DNA from: Orychophragmus violaceus
Taxonomy: Eukaryota; Streptophyta; Magnoliopsida; Brassicales; Brassicaceae
Assembly (NCBI GenBank): GCA_030180135.1
Contig: CM058239.1
Span: forward strand, 66,037,823-66,101,822
Reading direction: 5' to 3'
DNA: 64,000 nt
Within the stretch, counting starts at the first letter, position 1; each line of letters opens with the position of its first letter. This document shows, one piece after another, positions 53,234 to 63,870 of the stretch. A model generated the notes under the pieces. That model had not been told where the DNA came from. It saw only the letters and a program-made list of their open reading frames with translations, and searched no databases. The translations under genes were made by a program, and so were the position numbers.

Positions 53234-55774
53234 TCATATCTTAAGATATCTAATGCCTACAGCAGTTGTATAAAACTCATGCTTAGGCCTTGGGAGAGGC
53301 TTGGTCAGTGGATCAGCAACATTCTCATCCGTCGGGACTCTGCTGATCTTCACATCTCCTCTATTCACAATATCACGGATAAGGTGATATCGCCTTTCTA
53401 TGTGTTTGGATTTCTGGTGTGATCTAGGTTCCTTTGCTTGCGCAATGGCTCCATTGTTGTCACAATACAAAGCCACTGGCTCAGAAATGCTAGGAATCAC
53501 ACCAAGTTCAGTGATGAACTTCTTGATCCAAACAGCCTCCTTTGCCGCTTCAGAAGCAGCGAGGTACTCAGCTTCAGTTGTGGAATCTGCTACAGTGTCC
53601 TGCTTGGAACTCTTCCAGCTTACTGCACCGCCATTCAGGCAGAAAATGTAACCAGATTGCGATCGGAAATCATCTTGGTCTGTCTGAAAACTTGCGTCTG
53701 TGTAACCACTTACTACCAGCTCATCACTTCCTCCATACACCAAGAATTTATCCTTAGTATTTCTCAAATACTTCAGAATATTCTTGACTGCTGTCCAGTG
53801 ACTTTCACCTGGATCCGATTGGTATCTACTCGTCATGCTTAAAGCACAAGCAACATCTGGACGAGTACAGAGCATGGCATACATGATGGATCCCAACTCC
53901 GAGGCATAGGGAATCCGACTCATGCGATCTCGCTCAGCAGGTGTCTCAGGACACTGCTTCTTGCTGAGACTTATGCCATAAGACATTGGTATGAAGCCCT
54001 TCTTGGAATCTTGCATTCTGAACCTGTGTAAGACCTTATCGATATAAGTGTCTTGACACAGTCCAATCAACTTGTTTGATCTATCTCTATAGATTCTTAT
54101 TCCAAGAATATACGCGGCTTCTCCCATGTCTTTCATTGAAAAACAACTTCTGAGCCAAGTCTTAACAGACTGTAACAACGGAACGTCATTTCCGAGAAGA
54201 AGTATGTCATCTACATACAACACGAGAAATGCAACTGCGCTCCCACTAGTCTTCTTGTAAACACATGGTTCTTCTTCGCTTCTGATGAAATCAAACTTTT
54301 TGACTGCTTCATCAAAATGAAGATTCCAACTCCGAGATGCTTGCTTCAATCCATAAATGGATCGATGAAGTTTGCATACTTTCCTAGCTGCATTTGGATC
54401 GATGAAACCTTCGGGTTGTGTCATGTACACATCCTCTTCCAGAATCCCATTAAGGAAAGCTGATTTCACGTCCATTTGCCAGATCTCATAATCATAATGA
54501 GCAGCTGTTGCTAGGAGAATCCGAATGGATTTAAGCATGGCGACAGGTGAATAGGTTTCTTCATAGTCAATACCATGAATTAGTTTGAAACCTTTTGCCA
54601 CTAGCCTTGCTTTATATGTCTGAATATTTCCATCCACATCAATTTTCTTCTTGAAAATCCATTTACACTCAATGGGTCTTGCACCATCGGGTAAATCAAC
54701 CAAAGTCCATACTTGGTTCTGTGACATGGATCCCATTTCGGATTCAGCGGCTTTCAGCCACTTTTCGGAGTCAGGGCTCATCATCGCTTCTTCGTAATTC
54801 GCGGGCTCGTCACTGTCAATGATCAATAAATCATGACAATTGGTTACGAGAAATCCATATCTCTCGGGTTCGTGACGGATCCTTTCGGATCGGCGAATTT
54901 CAGGCTCCACAGGCGTTGGGTCTACAACCATTTGTAGATCCAACTGTTGCTCTTCCTCTACGGGTTGAACATTTTCCTGCGGTTCTCGAACTTCTTCGAG
55001 TTGTATTTTACTCCCACTGTTTCTCTTGGAAAGAAATTCTCTCTCAAGAAAAACGCAGTTTCGAGCAACAAACACTTTGTTCTCGGATTGGTTGTAAAAG
55101 TAGTATGCCTTGGTTTTCTTAGGATAACCAACGAAGTAGCATTTATCAGATTTGGGTTCGAGCTTATCTGTAATTAATCGCTTGACATAAGCTTCACAAC
55201 CCCAAATCTTCAGGAAAGACACACTTGGAACATTTCCAGTCCACATCTCATGTGGTGTCTTTGCAACTGATTTTGACGGAACCCTATTAAGTGTAAACGC
55301 AGACGTTTCTAGAGCGTATCCCCAAAAGGATAATGGAAGAGTTGAGAGACTCATCATTGATCGAACCATATCTAATAGAGTTCGATTTCTCCTCTCGGAC
55401 ACCCCATTCCATTGTGGTGTTCCAGGAGGAGTGAGTTGTGAAACAATTCCACAATCTCTCAAATGATCACTGAATTCTTGACTTAAGTATTCTCCTCCAC
55501 GATCTGATCGAAGAGCCTTAATACTTTTACCAAGTTGATTTTGTACTTCATTTTGGAACTCTTTGAACTTTTCAAAAGATTCCGACTTGTGTCTCATTAA
55601 ATAGACATAGCCATACCTGCTGAAATCATCAGTGAAGGTAATGAAGTATCGAAAATTTCCTCTGGCACTTGTGCTCATTGGGCCGCATACATCTGTATGT
55701 ATAAGGCCCAATAGGTCACTGGCCCTTTCATTTGATTTGTTGAAAGGCGCCTTTGCCATTTTGCTAGTAAACAA
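53234..55774 (-). pseudogene. Copia-4 minus-arm pol
   Basis: 846 codons in frame from just before the integrase core to the end of RNase H: HTDVCGP, SDRGGEY and NGVSERRN (integrase acids), FLVLYVDDILLL (RT), and TDASFQTD, EAEYLAASEA and YCDNNGAIAQ (RNase H). All catalytic residues are present. It is cut off from gag by a one-base deletion near 55,763 (ACTAGCAAAATG where the plus arm has ACTAGGCAAAATG) and by the stop at 55,969. Ends 10 bases before the second purine motif at 53,213-53,226. Confidence 0.92.
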
Positions 55775-55968
55775 GACTCACATTTCTCACATGATTCATA
55801 ATCAAATGAGCCCAAAAGACCATCACTATGGAGCTTTTGAATCCGTTTCTCGTTTATGTGGCCCAAACGACAATGCCAAAGAAAAGTCTGATTCGTGTCA
55901 TTTGATTTGAATCTCTTGGTGTTAATGTTATAGATTGGTGTAGTTTGGTTTAAAACATAAAGCCCATT

Positions 55969-57198
55969 CTATAATGGGCTGCTACCATAAAATATATCAT
56001 TGTCATCAAAAGAACAACATTTATTCTTAATTGAAAACTGATATCCTTCCACATCCAAAACAGGAATGGAAATAATATTTCTGCTTATAGCAGGTACATA
56101 GTAGCAATTATTAAGCTTTAAAACCAAACAAGAAGGTAAAGACAAGTTATATGTTCCTACGGCTAATGCAGCAACTCTTGCTCCATTCCCCACGCGCAGG
56201 TCCACTTGTCCCCTTTCCAACTTCCTACTGTTGCTTAGGCCCTGCATATTTGTACAAATATGAGCACCACAGCCGGTATCCAATACCCAAGAAGTAGAAC
56301 CAGAAGTAGTAACATTTACTTCTATAACATAAATACCTGAAGATGAAGTCTCGAAAGTCTTCTTCTTCTTCTTCTTCTCTTCCAAGAATTTATTGCAATT
56401 TCTCTTCCAATGCCCAGGCTCTTTACAGTAATGGCACTTATCAGTCTCAGATGGGCCCGGCTTGGGCTTTGGGGCTGGCGCCGGCGTGTCCTGGTTCTCA
56501 ACCGGGACTGCCTTGCCCTTTCCCTTACCTTTGCCAAGTTTCTTAAACTTCTTACCCCCTTGTACCATAAGTACATTAGGAGTGCCCTTCTTGATATTTG
56601 GCTCAGCTGTCTTGAGCATTCCATGCAGCTCAGTCAATGTCTTTGTCAGGTTATTCATGTTATAGTTCATAACAAACTGATCATAACTTGACGGCAGTGA
56701 CTGCAGAATGATGTCAGTAGCCAACTCTTGGCTAATGGGACAATCCAGCTTCCCCAGGTTATCAATATAACCCATCATCTTAATGACATGAGGACTGACT
56801 GGACTGTCCTTTGGTAGCTTGCATTCAATGAGAGATTTAACCGTCTGGTATCTCTCAGTTCGTGCTTGCTCCTGAAACATACTTTTCAGGCTAGTGATCA
56901 TCTCCACGGGCGACTCCACGTTCTCGTATTGCTTCTGCAAATCCGAGTTCATGGTAGCCAACATGAGACAATTCACATCGACCACATCATTAGAATGCTT
57001 ATCCCAAGCATTCCTTTCTGCATGTGGAGCATTGGCTCTCGGTTTTTCAGGGAGAACATTTTCAAGGACATAGTCCCGCTTCTCCTGCTTGAGAACAATT
57101 CTCAAGTTCCGATACCATTCGAGAAAATTCGATCCATTTAACTTGTCCTTCTCAAGGACGGATCGCAGGGAGAAAGAATTATTATGAGTAGTAGTCAT
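55969..57198 (-). pseudogene. Copia-4 minus-arm gag and protease
   Basis: Starts at ATG 57198, two bases after the acceptor TGTTCTCAG|CT. An upstream in-frame ATG at 57210 is within the predicted intron and is not favoured. The frame carries the gag core, CCHC knuckle (CHYCKEPGHWKRNC), protease (WVLDTGCGAH) and the pre-integrase start, then ends at 55,969 where GAG in the plus arm (CCATTAGAGAATGGG) is TAG. The lesion is private to this arm. Confidence 0.9.
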
Positions 57199-58132
57199 AG
57201 CTGAGAACATAGAAAAGAAAAGGTTTAGTTGTGATGTTCAAGAAATGAGAAATCTTAACTTTTAAGAGAACTCGCATTATATTCAATCAATGCTTCCTCA
57301 GATGAATATAATGATCCAAGATCCATATTTTACTAAATTCAAGTGAGCCACTGGCTATCACTCAACTTTAGCTATTTAGGTAAGCAACAACCTTGCTAGT
57401 TATATCCAATATAACTCTTGGTTGTGGATCGACATCTTATGTCCAATCCACCTGATGTCTCTGAGCCCAAAACGATTTTGATGGCCCAGTCAAGTAAACC
57501 AATCTCTTCAGTCACGTAATTGTCGATGTCTTGCACTGCAAGTCCATCAACACGATTACCTCTGCCTTACTCATGAAATTGTGGACATCTTGCACTGCAA
57601 GTCTATCACACAACTAAATGGGTCTTGACAGTTGACAAGATTGGAAAGACATCAAGTATCACTTGATATTTGGTTGAGGAACGGAACCATTTAAAACGTT
57701 CAGTTTTACTATGTTTTAATTCTTATAATTAATTGATTTATCATGCTTTGGTTCTGTGATTGCAGGCTCCAAAAACCCAATCATCGAATCTGATGTCGAC
57801 CGACACTACTATAGTGTCGATCGATACAGAATAACCAAAAGCAATCCGCGATAACTGATCAATCCAATTGATCCGGTTTTGAATACCAGTCGGTGTTGAT
57901 CGATGCTACACTTTAACAATTCAAACCATTTAACAAAGCGCGATAACCGGTCCAATCCAATTGAACCGGTTCATCAATCTCGCGAGGTTTGTGTCGACCG
58001 ATACAACTCTTGTGTCGATCGACACTAGGCGAAAAGTTTTATTCGGGTTATCCTTCTGTGTCGACCGATACCCGCTTGGTGTCGATCGACACAGGGCGAT
58101 AAACCCTAATCGATTTTTTCAAATCCATTACA
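56501..58132 (-). other. Loop of the Copia-4 palindrome: gag start and leader
   Basis: This is the only unique (single-copy) internal part: gag codons upstream of the fold point and the leader up to about 58,132, including three CGATCG pairs (57794-57827, 57991-58025, 58057-58092). The primer site and last leader bases expected next are missing; gag sequence of the inverted copy follows at 58133 instead. Confidence 0.85.
57794..58092. repeat. CGATCG/CGACCG palindrome pairs in Copia-4 leader
   Basis: Three pairs of the form TGTCGACCGA(T/C)AC - 6 to 9 bases - (G)TGTCGATCGA(C/T)AC at 57794, 57991 and 58057. Members of a pair are complementary with one or two G:T or mismatched positions and can form hairpins. 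The same kind of pairs occurs twice in each LTR of this copy. Confidence 0.85.
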
Positions 58133-58142
58133 TGAGAACCAG
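58133..58142. other. Copia-4 inversion junction, gag side
   Basis: Leader sequence (...CCATTACA) meets gag sequence of the inverted copy (TGAGAACCAGG). The matching position in the minus arm is 56500. At most three or four bases (TGA or A-TGA) could be shared, so the join used little or no homology. Confidence 0.85.
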
Positions 58143-59183
58143 GACACGCCGGCGCCAGCCCCAAAGCCCAAGCCGGGCCCATCTGAGACTGATAAGTGCC
58201 ATTACTGTAAAGAGCCTGGGCATTGGAAGAGAAATTGCAATAAATTCTTGGAAGAGAAGAAGAAGAAGAAGAAGACTTTCGAGACTTCATCTTCAGGTAT
58301 TTATGTTATAGAAGTAAATGTTACTACTTCTGGTTCTACTTCTTGGGTATTGGATACCGGCTGTGGTGCTCATATCTGTACAAATATGCAGGGCCTAAGC
58401 AACAGTAGGAAGTTGGAAAGGGGACAAGTGGACCTGCGCGTGGGGAATGGAGCAAGAGTTGCTGCATTAGCCGTAGGAACATATAACTTGTCTTTACCTT
58501 CTGGTTTGGTTTTAAAGCTTAATAATTGCTACTATGTACCTGCTATAAGCAGAAATATTATTTCCATTCCTGTTTTGGATGTGGAAGGATATCAGTTTTC
58601 AATTAAGAATAAATGTTGTTCTTTTGATTACAATGATATATTTTATGGTAGCAGCCCATTAGAGAATGGGCTTTATGTTTTAAACCAAACTACACCAATC
58701 TATAACATTAACACCAAGAGATTCAAATCAAATGACACGAATCAGACTTTTCTTTGGCATTGTCGTTTGGGCCACATAAACGAGAAACGGATTCAAAAGC
58801 TCCATAGTGATGGGCTTTTGGGCTCATTTGATTATGAATCATGTGAGAAATGTGAGTCTTGTTTACTAGGCAAAATGGCAAAGGCGCCTTTCAACAAATC
58901 AAATGAAAGGGCCAGTGACCTATTGGGCCTTATACATACAGATGTATGCGGCCCAATGAGCACAAGTGCAAGAGGAAATTTTCGATACTTCATTACCTTC
59001 ACTGATGATTTCAGCAGGTATGGCTATGTCTATTTAATGAGACACAAGTCGGAATCTTTTGAAAAGTTCAAAGAGTTCCAAAATGAAGTACAGAATCAAC
59101 TTGGTAAAAGTATTAAGGCTCTTCGATCAGATCGTGGAGGAGAATACTTAAGTCAAGAATTCAGTGATCATTTGAGAGATTGA
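58134..59183 (+). pseudogene. Copia-4 plus-arm gag end, protease, integrase start
   Basis: The open frame runs from the junction through the end of gag (CHYCKEPGHW knuckle), the Lys-rich stretch, protease (WVLDTGCGAH) and integrase N-terminus and core to SDRGGEY. It stops at 59181-59183, where TGA replaces the cysteine codon TGT found in the minus arm. No start codon or promoter-proximal gag is present, since the first part of gag was not duplicated. The stop is private to this arm. Confidence 0.9.
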
Positions 59184-61400
59184 GGAATTGTTTCACAACT
59201 CACTCCTCCTGGAACACCACAATGGAATGGGGTGTCCGAGAGGAGAAATCGAACTCTATTAGATATGGTTCGATCAATGATGAGTCTCTCAACTCTTCCA
59301 TTATCCTTTTGGGGATACGCTCTAGAAACGTCTGCGTTTACACTTAATAGGGTTCCGTCAAAATCAGTTGCAAAGACACCACATGAGATGTGGACTGGAA
59401 ATCTTCCAAGTGTGTCTTTCCTGAAGATTTGGGGTTGTGAAGCTTATGTCAAGCGATTAATTACAGATAAGCTCGAACCCAAATCTGATAAATGCTACTT
59501 CGTTGGTTATCCTAAGGAAACCAAGGCATACTACTCTTACAACCAATCCGAGAACAAAGTGTTTGTTGCTCGGAACTGCGTTTTTCTTGAGAGAGAATTT
59601 CTTTCCAAGAGAAACAGTGGGAGTAAAATACAACTCGAAGAAGTTCGAGAACCGCAGGAAAATGTTCAACCCGTAGAGGAAGAGCAACAATTGGATCTAC
59701 AAAGGGTTGTAGACCCAACGCCTGTGGAGCCTGAAATTCGCCGATCCGAAAGGATCCGTTACGAACCCGAGAGATATGGATTTCTCGTAACCAATTGTCA
59801 TGATTTATTGATCATTGACAGTGACGAGCCCGCGAATTACGAAGAAGCGATGATGAGCCCTGACTCCGAAAAGTGGCTGAAAGCCGCTGAATCCGAAATG
59901 GGATCCATGTCACAGAACCAAGTATGGACTTTGGTTGATTTACCCGATGGTGCAAGACCCATTGAGTGTAAATGGATTTTCAAGAAGAAAATTGATGTGG
60001 ATGGAAATATTCAGATATATAAAGCAAGGCTAGTGGCAAAAGGTTTCAAACAAATTCATGGTATTGACTATGAAGAAACCTATTCACCTGTCGCCATGCT
60101 TAAATCCATTCGGATTCTCCTAGCAACAGCTGCTCATTATGATTATGAGATCTGGCAAATGAACGTGAAAACAGCTTTCCTTAATGGGATTCTGGAAGAG
60201 GATGTGTACATGACACAACCCGAAGGTTTCATCGATCCAAATGCAGCTAGGAAAGTATGCAAACTTCATCGATCCATTTATGGATTGAAGCAAGCATCTC
60301 GGAATTGGAATCTTCGTTTTGATGAAGCAGTCAAAAAGTTTGATTTCATCAGAAGCGAAGAAGAACCATGTGTTTACAAGAAGACTAGTGGGAGCGCAGT
60401 TGCATTTCTCGTGTTGTATGTAGATGACATACTTCTTCTCGGAAATGACGTTCCGTTGTTACAGTCTGTTAAGACTTGGCTCGGAAGTTGTTTTTCAATG
60501 AAAGACATGGGAGAAGCCGCGTATATTCTTGGAATAAGAATCTATAGAGATAGATCAAACAAGTTGATTGGACTGTGTCAAGACACTTATATCGATAAGG
60601 TCTTACACAGGTTCAGAATGCAAGATTCCAAGAAGGGCTTCATACCAATGTCTTATGGCATAAGTCTCAGCAAGAAGCAGTGTCCTGAGACACCTGCTGA
60701 GCGAGATCGCATGAGTCGGATTCCCTATGCCTCGGCGTTGGGATCCATCATGTATGCCATGCTCTGTACTCGTCCAGATGTTGCTTGTGCTTTAAGCATG
60801 ACGAGTAGATACCAATCGGATCCAGGTGAAAGTCACTGGACAGCAGTCAAGAATATTCTGAAGTATTTTAGAAATACTAAGGATAAATTCTTGGTGTATG
60901 GAGGAAGTGATGAGCTGGTAGTAAGTGGTTACACAGACGCAAGTTTTCAGACAGACCAAGATGATTTCCGATCGCAATCTGGTTACATTTTCTGCCTGAA
61001 TGGCGGTGCAGTAAGCTGGAAGAGTTCCAAACAGGATACTGTAGCAGATTCCACAACTGAAGCTGAGTACCTCGCTGCTTCTGAAGCGGCAAAGGAGGCT
61101 GTTTGGATCAAGAAGTTCATCACTGAACTTGGTGTGATTCCTAGCATTTCTGAGCCAGTGGCTTTGTATTGTGACAACAATGGAGCCATTGCGCAAGCAA
61201 AGGAACCTAGATCACACCAGAAATCCAAACACATAGAAAGGCGATATCACCTTATCCGTGATATTGTGAATAGAGGAGATGTGAAGATCAGCAGAGTCCC
61301 GACGGATGAGAATGTTGCTGATCCACTGACCAAGCCTCTCCCAAGGCCTAAGCATGAGTTTCATACAACTGCTGTAGGCATTAGATATCTTAAGATATGA
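59184..61400 (+). pseudogene. Copia-4 plus-arm pol
   Basis: Same frame as the preceding piece after the single stop: integrase end (NGVSERRN), linker, RT (YVDD) and full RNase H, ending 61400. Compared with the minus arm there are only scattered changes, for example RNWNLRF against RSWNLHF. All catalytic residues remain. It is the reverse-orientation duplicate of 53234-55774. Confidence 0.92.
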
Positions 61401-62243
61401 TCTTGATTTCAGTGGGAGTTGTATTTGTTTTAGTTATGACATGATGTTCACAAAGACATAATAGTTATGTTATTTTAATGAAATTGTTTCAGCATTATTT
61501 AATTGTGTTAATTAAATATATATATATATATATATATATTGTCCCAAAGTAATTTATGACATTTTATAGGCCATCAAGTATGTGACTTGATCATGAAACC
61601 CTATAAGCAATAAATGACATAAATTAGAATGGTCCCTGGTCGAGGTTGTTAACGTGGGACATTAACAACCACGTGAGACTAGTATGTGAGGTGACTGATG
61701 ACCATGTTTCATGGAGTCATTAATAAGTGTATTAAAGTCAATCACATAGATATGTGTTAGAGAACACATGATCGGACTTGACCCGTTAATGAGAACTCTA
61801 CAAGATGTTATATGAGTGTCATAAGAGTTTCTCATTACGACTCAAGAGTATAGTCCTTAGACCTGAGTTCATCATGTCCTCTCTTATATGGATTTGTTCG
61901 TCTTGACTTTGTCAAACGTCAGCCGTAACTGGTGATCATAAAGACACTGATTAGGCGTATCATGAAGTATAAAAGAGACATGGATGGAACAAGATGGGAT
62001 TTGTACCTCCTATATAACAGGAGTTAAATATCTCTGGGCCTATCGAAGATTTGATACTGGAAATGCGTGGCCGCGCTCAAACGAACTGATTGTCAGTTTT
62101 TTTGTTTTTCATCAGTATAAATCGGGATTCGATAAACGTGATCTAGCTTAATAAGGATGACACAGTTCTTGCCTTATGCTAGATTGAGATATGGATACAA
62201 AGGGATTTAAAAGGAATAGACGATTCCAGTACAAGTGGGAGAT
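61401..62243 (+). other. 3' non-coding region, plus arm of Copia-4
   Basis: Second purine motif CAGTGGGAGTTG at 61410-61421, AT microsatellite 61516-61541, hairpin 61791-61833 (GAGAACTCT...AGAGTTTCTC), and polypurine tract AAGTGGGAGAT at 62233-62243 next to the LTR. The same order holds in reverse at 52401-53233. Confidence 0.75.
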
Positions 62244-62972
62244 TGTTGGGAATGTCCTGAAATCTATTTGTACTTACTCTGAGAGAAAGTCGTGTTGTCG
62301 AGATGAGACAATCATATGACACTGGGTAGTCATAATGCTTTGCTAGAAGCCACTTATGATTAATGAGTTGAGAACTCATTGCTAGTGTTATATGATCCTA
62401 CAGGGTCACACACCTAAGCAAACTGGACATTGCATAAGAGGATGATCATTAATGTAATGATCGGATGAATGCATATTTGATATGCATTCAATATCGACTT
62501 TTCTGGGCGATGTCGATCGATGCACTAAGAGTATCGGTCGACATAGATTGGCCGTGTCAATCGACACATAGAGTGTGTCGGTCGACACAACTCGCGGATT
62601 AGCAGATTAATTCGGTTTAATCATTAGTTAATCCCGGGGCGGTTTAAGTCAACATATATAAGATATATGGTCGACCTAAACTCGTTTCTAACCTAATTCA
62701 CAGCCACCAGAAACTAGAGAGAAACCTCTTGAGAGATCTGATCTCTATAGGCACTAGCATCCCTTCTGTTCAGCTTGTGTGCGTGTGGATACCAGTAGAG
62801 GCGCAGCATTTGAGGCGCTCTAGATCTCGATTATCTGCAAATAACTTTCGCTGCTAATCACCAGGTAATCTCCAGATCTGATAGATTCAATTACATGAAC
62901 CTGTAGATCCTAGGCTCGGAATTCAGACTAGGATTGCCTAATTGGATTAGGAATCTGCTAGAAATTCCTTCA
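62244..62972 (+). repeat. Inner forward LTR of Copia-4
   Basis: 729 bases, TGTTGGGAATG to ATTCCTTCA, the only full-length LTR of the insertion. TATATAAG at 62655-62662. Palindrome block about 62,510-62,590. Splice donor CCAG|GTAATC near 62,863. Confidence 0.9.
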
Positions 62973-62983
62973 GTGGTATCATG
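62973..62983 (+). other. Primer-site scar at the inverted LTR-LTR junction
   Basis: After the forward LTR come G and TGGTATCA (62974-62981), the first eight bases of the primer site, then TG and the truncated reversed LTR from 62984. Primer-site sequence ends abruptly, whereas other copies continue with GAGC. Confidence 0.85.
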
Positions 62984-63689
62984 TAATCCAATTAGGCAAT
63001 CCTAGTCTGAATTCCGAGCCTAGGATCTACAGGTTCATGTAATTGAATCTATCAGATCTGGAGATTACCTGGTGATTAGCAGCGAAAGTTATTTGCAGAT
63101 AATCGAGATCTAGAGCGCCTCAAATGCTGCGCCTCTACTGGTATCCACACGCACACAAGCTGAACAGAAGGGATGCTAGTGCCTATAGAGATCAGATCTC
63201 TCAAGAGGTTTCTCTCTAGTTTCTGGTGGCTGTGAATTTGGTTAAAAATGAGTTTAGGTCAACCATATATCTTATATATGTTGATTTAAACCGCCCCGGG
63301 ATTAACTAATGATTAAACCGAATTAATCTGCTAATCCGCGAGTTGTGTCGACCGACACACTCTATGTGTCGATTGACACGGCCAATCTATGTCGACCGAT
63401 ACTCTTAGTGCATCGATCGACATCGCCCAGAAAAGTCGATATTGAATGCATATCAAATATGCATTCATCCGATCATTACATTAATGATCATCCTCTTATG
63501 CAATGTCCAGTTTGCTTAGGTGTGTGACCCTGTAGGATCATATAACACTAGCAATGAGTTCTCAACTCATTAATCATAAGTGGCTTCTAGCAAAGCATTA
63601 TGACTACCCAGTGTCATATGATTGTCTCATCTCGACAACACGACTTTCTCTCAGAGTAAGTACAAATAGATTTCAGGACATTCCCAACA
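62984..63689 (-). repeat. 5' LTR of Copia-4 (right outer LTR), 23 bases short
   Basis: On the plus strand it begins TAATCCAATTAGG instead of the expected TGAAGGAATTTC... start, so the last 23 bases of U5 (minus sense) are missing. It ends CATTCCCAACA at the target duplication. Compared with the other two LTRs it has several G-to-A type changes, as in TCAACC for TCGACC near 63,260. Confidence 0.88.
63271..63278 (-). promoter_or_regulatory. TATA box in Copia-4 5' LTR
   Basis: The minus strand reads TATATAAG within CATATATAAGATATATGG. A transcript from here would read into the inverted LTR and the antisense strand of the plus-arm pol, then into the sense strand of the minus arm, so it could fold into long double-stranded RNA. 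Confidence 0.6.
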
Positions 63690-63694
63690 AAACC

Positions 63695-63835
63695 AAAGTG
63701 CAAGGGCACAGTTACTGTGGCTAGGGTCATAAGGTCACATGGTACCGGTATCACGGGAGTTGCGATGATTCGAGCTGCGGGCGCGTGGTCAGTGTTTTGA
63801 GTTGGCGTCATTGATTCTCCCGTCATCTTTGAATC
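63695..63835 (-). pseudogene. Tat-like gag, N-terminal piece
   Basis: From about 63,826 the minus strand reads MTGESMTPTQNTDHAPAARI and continues as a Thr/Pro/Ala-rich peptide to the Copia-4 target duplication. It begins some 40 bases inside the LTR border and so may be the gag start with its usual low-complexity head. The rest of gag continues at 51,684. A longer in-frame start at 63877 would lie in the LTR and is not favoured. Confidence 0.4.
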
Positions 63836-63870
63836 TTTCTTTGCATATAGGAAATCTCTAAATTCCCAAA

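Larger units (their letters stand above)
51685..56500 (-). repeat. Left arm of the 4.8-kb inverted repeat
   Basis: Inverted counterpart of 58133-62972. Known differences: one-base deletion near 55,763, GAG/TAG at 55,969, a 13-base LTR deletion, and a shorter AT microsatellite (53,107-53,120 against 61,516-61,541). Confidence 0.92.
58133..62972 (+). repeat. Right arm of the 4.8-kb inverted repeat
   Basis: Inverted counterpart of 51685-56500, separated from it by a 1632-base loop. It carries the gag end, pol, 3' region and a complete forward LTR. A foldback of this size is unusual inside one LTR-retrotransposon insertion. Confidence 0.92.
51685..63689 (-). mobile_element. Copia-4: palindromic, rearranged copia insertion
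   Basis: A single target duplication AAACC (51680-51684 and 63690-63694) bounds 12,005 bases with three LTRs. Order on the plus strand: LTR reversed (51685-52400), reversed 3' region, pol, gag and leader (52401-58132), then forward gag part, pol, 3' region (58133-62243), forward LTR (62244-62972), eight bases of primer site, and a reversed LTR lacking its last 23 bases (62984-63689). The outer LTRs give the terminal sequences of a normal provirus. The inner forward part is an inverted copy of 4.84 kb. The flanking gag of the Tat-like element resumes exactly outside. The structure is read directly; its origin by aberrant reverse transcription is inference. Confidence 0.9.

Noticed and set aside
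57198..57210. Earlier ATG at 57210 as the gag start of Copia-4
   Set aside because: It lies upstream of the predicted splice acceptor, and the other copies start at the position equivalent to 57198.
51685..63689. Two independent head-to-head copia insertions
   Set aside because: Only one target duplication surrounds the whole unit, one copy lacks the gag start and primer site, and the inner LTR junction has no host DNA. An assembly artefact remains possible and needs long reads.
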